This document shows positions 6,941 through 12,857 of a DNA stretch of 12,857 nucleotides, in pieces; within the stretch, counting starts at the first letter, position 1, and the number at the start of each line of letters is the position of its first letter. This DNA is from an uncultured Blautia sp. (GTDB lineage: Bacteria > Bacillota > Clostridia > Lachnospirales > Lachnospiraceae): positions 1-12,857 of the forward strand of contig UQJE01000071.1 in assembly GCA_900541345.1 (NCBI GenBank), written 5' to 3'. The notes beneath the pieces are model-generated. The model was not told the DNA's origin and made no database searches. It saw only the letters and a program-made list of their open reading frames with translations. The translations under genes and the position numbers were made by a program.

Positions 6941-7735
6941 TCAGAACTGAATACAGCCTCTCGGACATACTTCCCGACATTTTCCGCAATTTGTACATTT
7001 TGAGTAATCAATATGCGCACAGAAATCCGTCACAGTAATGGCTCCTGCCGGACAGTTCTTCTCACATTTTTTACAGCCGATACAGCCTGTCTCACAGGCT
7101 TCTGTGACAGCCTTTCCTTTTGCATGAGAAGCGCAGAATACTCTCATCTTCTGTTCATAAGGCACAAGCTCAATTAAATGTCTCGGACATTTCTCTACAC
7201 ATTTTCCGCACGCCTTACAAGCTTCTCTGTCAACAACTGCCACACCGTCTACAATGTGAATAGCATCAAAGGGACACGCCTTTACGCAGCTGCCAAAACC
7301 GAGGCACCCATATGTGCAGGTCTTTGCACCGCCACCCGGCACAAAAGCCATCATCTCGCAGTCCTGCACTCCTGTGTACACAAAGTTTTCTTTTGCTTTC
7401 GTACATGTTCCGCTGCATTTTACAAAGGCGGTCTGACGCTCTGTTTCCACTACTTCCTGTCCCATAATCTCCGCAATCACTTTTGCTGCTGCATCTCCTC
7501 CTACAGGACAGCCATTTACCGGAGCTTCCCCCTTTGCAATAGCTGCTGCAAGACCGTCACAGCCAGGATAACCGCACCCTCCGCAGTTATTTCCGGGAAG
7601 GGCTTCTCTTACCTTCACTTCACGTTCATCTGTCTCAACTGCAAATTTTTTTCCCGCAACTCCAAGAAAAATTCCTATAAACAGTCCCACTGCTGCAACA
7701 AGAAGAGTTGCTGCAATAATCGCTCCAGCATTCAT
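6941..7735 (-). CDS. rnfB: Rnf complex subunit B (ferredoxin-side iron-sulfur subunit)
   Basis: RnfB receives electrons from reduced ferredoxin on the cytoplasmic side and passes them into the Rnf complex. A single N-terminal membrane helix (about 5-27) anchors it. It is followed by the Fes-type cluster motif CGGCGYPGC with a fourth cysteine (C51, C54, C59, C76). Two double ferredoxin modules come next: C140/C144/C150/C154 with C173/C176/C179/C183, and C218/C221/C224/C228 with C247/C250/C253/C257. That gives sites for about five [4Fe-4S] clusters. Additional cysteines (C107, C111, C126, C201, C214, C239, C261) leave room for more or for structural roles. The 264-residue length fits the clostridial multi-cluster form. 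It starts behind a textbook AAGGAGGTG site 12 bases after rnfA and is the last gene before the operon terminator. Confidence 0.97.
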   Translation of the reverse strand: MNAGAIIAATLLVAAVGLFIGIFLGVAGKKFAVETDEREVKVREALPGNNCGGCGYPGCDGLAAAIAKGEAPVNGCPVGGDAAAKVIAEIMGQEVVETERQTAFVKCSGTCTKAKENFVYTGVQDCEMMAFVPGGGAKTCTYGCLGFGSCVKACPFDAIHIVDGVAVVDREACKACGKCVEKCPRHLIELVPYEQKMRVFCASHAKGKAVTEACETGCIGCKKCEKNCPAGAITVTDFCAHIDYSKCTNCGKCREVCPRGCIQF

Positions 7736-7747
7736 CCTGCCACCTCC

Positions 7748-8323
7748 TTAAATCAGACCGGAAAATCCAAAGAATGCAATCGCCATCAGTCCTGCCGTAA
7801 TAAGGACAATGGGAAATCCCTGGAAAGATTTCGGAATATTGTTGTATGCTATTTTTTCACGAATACCAGCCATCAGAATAATGGAAATCGTAAATCCTGC
7901 CGCCGTGGCAAATCCGTTTACCGTTCCCTGCAGAATGCTGTAATCCTTCTGCACATTAATAAGAGCAACGCCCAGTACTGCACAGTTTGTTGTGATCAGC
8001 GGAAGGTACACCCCAAGAGCCTGATAAAGAGAAGGCATCGCTTTTTTCAGGAACATTTCCACAAACTGTACAAGAGCAGCAATAATCAGAATGAATACAA
8101 TCGTCTGCAGATATGTAAGGTTTAGCGGTACAAGAATCAGCTTATAAATAACGCTTGTTACAAAGGAGGACAACGTAATGACAAAAATAACTGCTCCTCC
8201 CATTCCAGCCGCTGTATTCACACTTTTAGAAACCCCAAGGAAGGGACAAAGACCGAGAAACTGGCTTAAAACAACATTATTTACAAGGGCAGAGCCTACA
8301 ATAATAAGCAATAATTCTTTCAT
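7748..8323 (-). CDS. rnfA: Rnf complex membrane subunit A
   Basis: RnfA is a six-helix membrane subunit, homologous to NqrE and an inverted structural partner of RnfE. Together they carry a buried iron-sulfur site that moves electrons across the membrane and is tied to ion pumping. Family motifs are SALVNNVVLSQFLGLCPFLG (11-30) with C26 and LPLITTNCAVLGVAL (107-121) with C114; these two cysteines are the expected cluster ligands. The 191-residue length is normal and nearly all of it is hydrophobic. The start overlaps the rnfE stop by four bases, and AAAGGAGGT lies nine bases upstream, inside the end of rnfE. This points to coupled, roughly equimolar synthesis of the pair. Confidence 0.98.
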   Translation of the reverse strand: MKELLLIIVGSALVNNVVLSQFLGLCPFLGVSKSVNTAAGMGGAVIFVITLSSFVTSVIYKLILVPLNLTYLQTIVFILIIAALVQFVEMFLKKAMPSLYQALGVYLPLITTNCAVLGVALINVQKDYSILQGTVNGFATAAGFTISIILMAGIREKIAYNNIPKSFQGFPIVLITAGLMAIAFFGFSGLI

Positions 8324-9039
8324 GACTCCTTACCTCCTTTTCCCCTGCACATAGTATTTCCGCAGGAAGCACAGCCTCCCTTGCAGTCCGGATTGCTGGG
8401 ATCAATTCCCCGTTTTGCAGCTCCCATCTTAAAACGATTTTGTAAAGCAGACAGACCTGCCAGTACAAAAAACGCGCCCGGAGCCAGAATAAAAATCGTA
8501 ATCGGTTCATATCCTGCTTTTCCCGCAGCAGAATCTGCAAGAGGAAGAATCTGATGTCCGAAAAGTGTTCCCGCGCCGACCAATTCACGTACAGCACCGA
8601 TGCAGGTAATACTCACTGTAAATCCAAGTCCCATTCCAATCCCGTCAAAAAGAGAAGCAATGGGTTTGTTTTTTGACGCATATGCTTCGGCTCTTCCAAG
8701 AATGATACAGTTTACAACAATCAGCGGAATATAAATTCCGAGAGCTGAATAAAGTGCCGGGATAAAGCCCTGTAATAAAAGCTGCACAACTGTTACAAAG
8801 GAAGCTACCACTACAATGTATGCAGGCATACGTACTCTATCCGGAATGAAATTCCGAAGAAGAGAAATCATCAGGTTGGATGCCGCCAGAATCACCATTG
8901 TAGTAAGTCCCATACCAATACCATTTGTAGCGGAAGTAGTAATCGCTAGTGTGGGACACATACCAAGCATCAGCACAAAGGTTGGATTTTCTTTTACAAT
9001 TCCGTTATATAACCGCTCACCAGGTGTATTTACTTTCAT
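8320..9039 (-). CDS. rnfE: Rnf complex membrane subunit E with cysteine-rich C-terminal tail
   Basis: RnfE (NqrD homologue) pairs with RnfA in the membrane core of the complex. About six helices are visible. The conserved half-sites are NPTFVLMLGMCPTLA (18-32) with C28 and LPLIVVNCIILGRAEA-like IPLIVVNCIILGRAEA (104-119) with C111; these should supply the RnfE ligands of the intramembrane cluster. The last part of the protein (about 201-239) is hydrophilic and holds CKGGCASCGNTMC (219-231), a C-X3-C-X2-C-X4-C pattern not needed for the core function. The 239-residue length exceeds the roughly 200-230 of many relatives because of this tail. The start overlaps the rnfG stop by four bases behind AAAGGAGG; its own stop overlaps rnfA. 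Confidence 0.97.
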   Translation of the reverse strand: MKVNTPGERLYNGIVKENPTFVLMLGMCPTLAITTSATNGIGMGLTTMVILAASNLMISLLRNFIPDRVRMPAYIVVVASFVTVVQLLLQGFIPALYSALGIYIPLIVVNCIILGRAEAYASKNKPIASLFDGIGMGLGFTVSITCIGAVRELVGAGTLFGHQILPLADSAAGKAGYEPITIFILAPGAFFVLAGLSALQNRFKMGAAKRGIDPSNPDCKGGCASCGNTMCRGKGGKES

Positions 9040-9650
9040 TTAAAAGCGCCTCCTTTCACATACTGAAAGGCACATAAGCCGGCATTCACTCCATTTGTCA
9101 TTGCATTTGTCGTAATGGTCGCACCGCTTAATGCGTCAATTTCTCCTTCTTCTTTCGCACCGGTCTTTGTGTAGGTAAATTTCTCTGTCTTTTTCTCCCG
9201 GAACTGCTCTTTAAATTCTTCTGTATCCGCCTTCATTCCAAGACCTGCTGTTTCCGATATGGATAAAATTGAGATTCCGTTTACGGTTCCGTCCTCCTGA
9301 ATCCCCATAGCAAAACGAATATCTCCGCCATAGCCTTCTGCTGTTGTAATCGTAAAAGCATATCCAATCGCTTCTCCTTCTGTCCCTTTCGCCAGCATCA
9401 CTTCGTCAATATTCTGCATGCCATATCCATTTTCATCAAGAAAAGATTCCAGATCTTTATTTTCCCCCTCATATACAGGCTCAAAGGAATCTGCCGTCTC
9501 AAATACTGCCTCATATGCCTTCTGTTTTGCAAGCAGCTCCTGTTTTTTTATAGGATCTGCCGTAATATCCTGTACCACTCCGAGAGCCAGACCGGACACA
9601 AGGGTAATAATAGTAATGGCAGCCGTATCTTTTACAATAGAACCTTTCAT
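9036..9650 (-). CDS. rnfG: Rnf complex subunit G (covalent FMN flavoprotein)
   Basis: RnfG holds a covalently bound FMN in a domain on the outer face of the membrane and relays electrons within the complex. A single N-terminal helix (about 9-27) anchors an FMN-binding domain of the NqrC/RnfG type. The attachment motif is SGATITT, with T178 as the expected phosphoester residue (S175-T181). Upstream is the conserved SETAGLG (132-138). The 204-residue length is normal. Start and stop each share four bases with rnfD and rnfE. Its ribosome binding site is AAAGGGGG, slightly off the usual consensus. FMN loading in other bacteria needs the flavin transferase ApbE, which is not encoded in this window. 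Confidence 0.97.
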   Translation of the reverse strand: MKGSIVKDTAAITIITLVSGLALGVVQDITADPIKKQELLAKQKAYEAVFETADSFEPVYEGENKDLESFLDENGYGMQNIDEVMLAKGTEGEAIGYAFTITTAEGYGGDIRFAMGIQEDGTVNGISILSISETAGLGMKADTEEFKEQFREKKTEKFTYTKTGAKEEGEIDALSGATITTNAMTNGVNAGLCAFQYVKGGAFK

Positions 9651-10624
9651 GATTTTTTGCCCCCTTTCCCAAACGCCTTCGGACGTGTGAACCGCTCAAT
9701 CTGAGGCACAAGAATGTTGCAGAAGATAATTGCATAGGATACACCTTCTGCCGCACCTCCAAACAAGCGGAAAACAGCAGTCAGAACACCAAGACAGCAT
9801 CCGTATACAAGCTGACCTTTTTTCGTGATCGGTGTTGTCACGTAATCAGTTGCCATAAACCAGGCTCCCAACATAAGACCGCCTCCGAACAGATGGGTAA
9901 AAAGATAATCCATATTAAAACCCATTCCGGAAAACAGCATATACAAAATCACAAACACGCTAAAGCTTCCGATATATGTAAGCGGAATGCGAAGATCGAT
10001 CACTTTAAATGCCAGAAGAATGGCTGCACCGATCAAAATAGCAATAACCGAAGTCTCACCTATTGTTCCCTGAATATCTCCCAAAAACATATGAAAAACA
10101 GATACAGAAGAATCTGTGATTCCATTTGCCTTTAAAGATGCAAGAGGTGTGGCTCCTGAAACTGCGTCTACTGCGCCGCGGAAAGACTCCGAAACTGTAA
10201 AATCTGTCATCTTTCCTGCAAAAGAAATCAGAAGGAAACATCTTGCAGCAAGAGCCGGGTTCATAAAGTTCTGTCCAAGGCCTCCAAAAAGCTGTTTTAC
10301 TGCAATAATGGCAAAAGCGCTTCCGAGAACAGGAATCCAAAGTGAAATTCCTGCCGGCATATTTAAGGCAAGAAGAAGACCGGTTACTGCTGCACTGAAA
10401 TCTCCTATTGTAGTTTCTTTGTGCATCAGTTTATTATAAAGCCACTCAAAAAACACACTGGACGCCACTGTCACAAGAATGACTGCCAGCGCGCGCAGCC
10501 CGAAATTCCATACTCCAAACAAAGATGCCGGAAGAAGTGCAATCAGTACCAGCTGCATGATTCTACTTGTTGTCATCTTATCTCTCACATGTGGATTCGA
10601 TGATACATTTAACATTTCACCCAT
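9647..10624 (-). CDS. rnfD: Rnf complex membrane subunit D (covalent FMN)
   Basis: RnfD (NqrB homologue) is a multi-pass membrane subunit that carries a second covalent FMN and is part of the ion-translocating core. Family landmarks are the N-terminal SSNPHVRDKMTTSRIM (8-23), QNFMNPALAARCFLL (118-132), the FMN attachment motif SGATPL with T159 as the expected residue (156-161), and GGGLMLGAWFMATDYVTTP (247-265). About nine to ten hydrophobic helices are visible. The 325-residue length is normal, with a basic tail. It begins 14 bases after the rnfC stop behind GAGGGGGT. A second in-frame ATG three codons in (10615) is possible but has no better site. It overlaps rnfG by four bases. Confidence 0.97.
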   Translation of the reverse strand: MGEMLNVSSNPHVRDKMTTSRIMQLVLIALLPASLFGVWNFGLRALAVILVTVASSVFFEWLYNKLMHKETTIGDFSAAVTGLLLALNMPAGISLWIPVLGSAFAIIAVKQLFGGLGQNFMNPALAARCFLLISFAGKMTDFTVSESFRGAVDAVSGATPLASLKANGITDSSVSVFHMFLGDIQGTIGETSVIAILIGAAILLAFKVIDLRIPLTYIGSFSVFVILYMLFSGMGFNMDYLFTHLFGGGLMLGAWFMATDYVTTPITKKGQLVYGCCLGVLTAVFRLFGGAAEGVSYAIIFCNILVPQIERFTRPKAFGKGGKKS

Positions 10625-10638
10625 TTATCGTACCCCCT

Positions 10639-11955
10639 CTACTTTTTCTTCCGGCTTGCCAGAACCATTTTTCTCATGGATTTGATACTTTGTGTAAGCG
10701 GACGTTTTGCAGGACAAATATAGCTGCAGCAGCCACATTCGCAGCATTCCATTCCGTCAAATTTCTGGAAGCTTTCCATATCCCCATGTTCTGCAAAGGT
10801 AGCAAGGCGGGCAGGAATCACACCGCCCGGACAGACATTTACACATCTTCCGCAATTGATACAGGCCGTCTGCTTTGCTTTGGATACAGGATCTTCTTTA
10901 AGGCAAAGACAGGCGGAAGTTGTTTTTGTACAAGGCACATGAAGATCATACATAGCAAATCCCATCATGGGACCGCCTGCGATCACCTTGGAAACGCCCT
11001 CCTTTAATCCCCCGGCAGCCTCCACAACCTCTGCAAGATCTGTTCCTGTACAGACCTTGAAATTTTTCGGTGTCTTAATCCCATCTCCTGTTACTGTGAT
11101 CACCTTATCTATCACAGGCTCTCCCAGAATCACCGCCCTGTAAATAGCAGCCACTGTATCTACATTATCGACAACGCAGCCAACGTCAGCCGGAAGCATG
11201 GAAGAATTAATCTCTCTTCCTGTCGTAGCATAAATCAAGGTACGCTCTCCTCCCTGCGGGTACTTTGTGAGAAGCTCTTTTACCTCCATTCTCGGAATAT
11301 CTTTTACAAGCTCCTTCATTTTTTCAATACAGTCCGGTTTGTTATCCTCGATACAGATATAGCCTTTTGCATTTTCAAAAAGCGCGAGCATAATGCGAAG
11401 ACCTTCTACTATCTCTTCCGGCTCATCCAGCATCTTTCTGTAATTGCTTGTAAGATAAGGCTCGCACTCTGCACCATTTACAAGAACGTACTCTATTTTT
11501 TCCGGCATCTTTGGGGAAAGCTTTACATGTGTGGGAAAACCGGCTCCTCCCATTCCCACAACGCCTCCGTCCTGAATACGCTTCAAAATTTCTTCCTTTG
11601 TAAGCTCCTCCAGTCTTGCAGGAACATATTCGGTCTCCTCATACTTTCCATCATTCTCAATAATAATGGAATTTGCCATTGTTCCCGTTGCACCAAGGCG
11701 CGGCTCCATTCCTTTTACTATACCAGACACTGAAGCATGTACAGGAGCAGATACAAATCCCCCTGCTTCGCCGATTTTCTGTCCTCTTTTTACATAGTCT
11801 CCTTTTTGTACAGCAGGAGATGCCGGAGCCCCAATATGCTGAGAAAGAGGATAGACCATTTCTCCCCTGGGCAGATAAGTCTCTGCCGGGCTGTCTTTTG
11901 TAAGCGCTTTTCCATCATATGGATGGATACCGCCTTTAAAGGTTAAAAAAGCCAT
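10639..11955 (-). CDS. rnfC: Rnf complex subunit C (NADH/FMN and iron-sulfur subunit)
   Basis: RnfC is the peripheral cytoplasmic subunit where NAD+ is reduced by electrons from ferredoxin, related to the NuoF/NqrA fold. It starts with TFKGGIHP (5-12) and a lipoyl/biotin-like hairpin domain (about 45-82). A glycine-rich NADH/FMN site GGVVGMGGAGFPTHVKL (130-146) and VNGAECEPYLTSN (159-171) follow. Two [4Fe-4S] motifs lie near the end: C365/C368/C371/C375 and C404/C407/C410/C414, each followed by proline as in ferredoxins. The length of 438 is the compact clostridial form, without the long alanine-rich tail of many proteobacterial RnfC. AAAGGAGG is placed about eight bases before the ATG. It follows a PF06541-family gene after only 19 bases, so the promoter may lie in or before that gene. 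Confidence 0.97.
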   Translation of the reverse strand: MAFLTFKGGIHPYDGKALTKDSPAETYLPRGEMVYPLSQHIGAPASPAVQKGDYVKRGQKIGEAGGFVSAPVHASVSGIVKGMEPRLGATGTMANSIIIENDGKYEETEYVPARLEELTKEEILKRIQDGGVVGMGGAGFPTHVKLSPKMPEKIEYVLVNGAECEPYLTSNYRKMLDEPEEIVEGLRIMLALFENAKGYICIEDNKPDCIEKMKELVKDIPRMEVKELLTKYPQGGERTLIYATTGREINSSMLPADVGCVVDNVDTVAAIYRAVILGEPVIDKVITVTGDGIKTPKNFKVCTGTDLAEVVEAAGGLKEGVSKVIAGGPMMGFAMYDLHVPCTKTTSACLCLKEDPVSKAKQTACINCGRCVNVCPGGVIPARLATFAEHGDMESFQKFDGMECCECGCCSYICPAKRPLTQSIKSMRKMVLASRKKK

Positions 11956-11974
11956 TTCACGTTCCTCCTTTATG

Positions 11975-12844
11975 TTAATTCTTTTTATCCTTTCTGTTTT
12001 TTAAATGACGTTCCTTACGAATACGATAACCTCTGTTCAGATGCGGATACGATTTGACAAAACGATGGGCATTTCGACCAAGCCTGGAAGCCATTGCCTC
12101 TTTTCTTCTCTGAATTTCTGCAGAAAACTCTTCTGTTACAGAACTTCTCCGTTTGTCGATTTCCTTTAAAAATTCCAGATCCTCCAGCCGTTCCTTTAAA
12201 CTGTCAAGAGAAAGCTCTCGCACCATTTCCGCAATCCCCATTTTTTCCCGGATTTTCATAACAATCTCATTCTGCATTTCTTCAAGCGTTTTCTCCCACA
12301 CAGGAATCCGTGCATGGAGTTTGGAAGCTGCCGCCGCTGAAAAACAAAAGTCAACCAGCCAGTAAATCCCGATAGCTGTCACTGCTATTTTTCCCACGAT
12401 CACAGGATACAGCGCTACAATGCTTTCTACTACAGGATGAATGATACGAAACAGCGCCACTGTAAATACGCCCCAGCCAAGAGATACGCCAAGACAGATA
12501 CGCCCCTGAAAATTATATTTCTGGTCACTGTAATCCCACCAGGAAGTATGGAAAATGCTTTCCATCAAAACTGCCGTAACATATTCCAGAGCAGTTGCTA
12601 CAATCACGCCTCCCACATACAAAAGAAACAAATTATCACTTACCGGCTTCAAAATCAAATATACAGACAAAGCGCCAAATCCATAAATGGTACAGAAAGG
12701 ACCGCTTACAAATCCTCTGTTTACAAATTTCCCATGTTTTACAGACACATATCCTGTTTCCCATACCCAGCCCAAAAAACTGTAAATAAAAAACCAGTTA
12801 AGAATATGATAAACATCTACTCCTCGAATCGTAAAATCCCACAT
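11975..12844 (-). CDS. PF06541-family ("putative ABC transporter type IV", CmpB-like) membrane protein of unknown function
   Basis: The N-terminal half matches the pattern of the PF06541 family: FFIYSFLGWVWETGYVSV (18-35), FVNRGFVSGPFCTIYGFG (40-57), ALEYVTAVLMESIFHTSWWDYS (85-106) and NFQGRICLGVSLGWG (111-125). About five to six hydrophobic helices lie between 13 and 173. From about 180 to 289 the protein is soluble, helical and very basic, ending in many Lys/Arg residues, and probably lies in the cytoplasm. The family is labelled as an ABC-transporter permease, but no ATP-binding partner is nearby and I know of no proven function. The ATG has AAAGGA upstream within the last 13 bases of the window, so the gene is complete but its promoter is not visible. 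It is 19 bases upstream of rnfC and probably cotranscribed. Confidence 0.85.
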   Translation of the reverse strand: MWDFTIRGVDVYHILNWFFIYSFLGWVWETGYVSVKHGKFVNRGFVSGPFCTIYGFGALSVYLILKPVSDNLFLLYVGGVIVATALEYVTAVLMESIFHTSWWDYSDQKYNFQGRICLGVSLGWGVFTVALFRIIHPVVESIVALYPVIVGKIAVTAIGIYWLVDFCFSAAAASKLHARIPVWEKTLEEMQNEIVMKIREKMGIAEMVRELSLDSLKERLEDLEFLKEIDKRRSSVTEEFSAEIQRRKEAMASRLGRNAHRFVKSYPHLNRGYRIRKERHLKNRKDKKN

Positions 12845-12857
12845 ATTTTTTCCTTTC

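Noticed and set aside
7178..8125. A 315-codon open frame on the plus strand opposite rnfB and rnfA
   Set aside because: Its product is rich in Cys, His, Asn and Ser with no recognisable domain. It spans two clearly real genes on the other strand and has no credible ribosome binding site or family match. It is a shadow of the rnf coding frames.
1..12857. Mobile elements, CRISPR arrays, toxin-antitoxin or defence genes, tRNA or riboswitches
   Set aside because: No repeats, inverted terminal repeats, integrase or transposase motifs or structured leaders of known type were seen. The genes are tightly packed core functions with uniform codon use.

Overview
The window comes from a low- to mid-GC Gram-positive anaerobe, most likely a member of the Clostridia close to Lachnospiraceae. 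Three things point there: an rnfCDGEAB operon in the clostridial order, a ruvA-ruvB-zapA-U32-rodA/ftsW-pbpA neighbourhood, and strong AAGGAGG-type ribosome binding sites. The genus cannot be fixed from the sequence alone. All 13 genes lie on the minus strand, so transcription runs from high to low coordinates. No stretch longer than about 150 bases lacks a gene. I see no tRNA, rRNA, insertion sequence, CRISPR array, phage gene or attachment site.

Region 1 (12844 down to 6941) is an energy-conservation operon. It opens with a PF06541-type membrane protein of unknown function. Nineteen bases later come the six subunits of the Rnf complex, a membrane ferredoxin:NAD+ oxidoreductase that couples electron transfer to H+ or Na+ pumping. 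The subunits are RnfC (NADH/FMN and Fe-S), RnfD and RnfG (covalent FMN), RnfE and RnfA (paired six-helix membrane subunits with a shared Fe-S site) and RnfB (many Fe-S clusters). Genes are separated by 14 bases or fewer or overlap by four. A 17-bp GNRA-loop intrinsic terminator follows rnfB.

Region 2 (6896 to 5189) is ruvA-ruvB, the Holliday-junction branch-migration motor. Its probable promoter is embedded in the rnf terminator, and no LexA-type operator is visible.

Region 3 (5164 to 1) starts at a probable promoter behind ruvB and holds a cell-envelope and division set. ZapA (FtsZ-associated) is followed by a UUCG-loop intrinsic terminator. Next come a long U32-family protein (probable RNA-hydroxylation type, TTG start), a RodA/FtsW glycosyltransferase with an N-terminal membrane extension, and a class B penicillin-binding protein that overlaps rodA by 83 bases and runs off the left edge. 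The last two form a cognate glycosyltransferase/transpeptidase pair for septal or lateral peptidoglycan synthesis.

This is mostly conserved chromosomal core. I found no wholly new system. The points most worth a second look are the cysteine tail on RnfE, the PF06541 gene joined to rnf, the duplicated architecture of the U32 protein, the extended RodA with its overlapping PbpA, and the terminator inside the zapA cluster.
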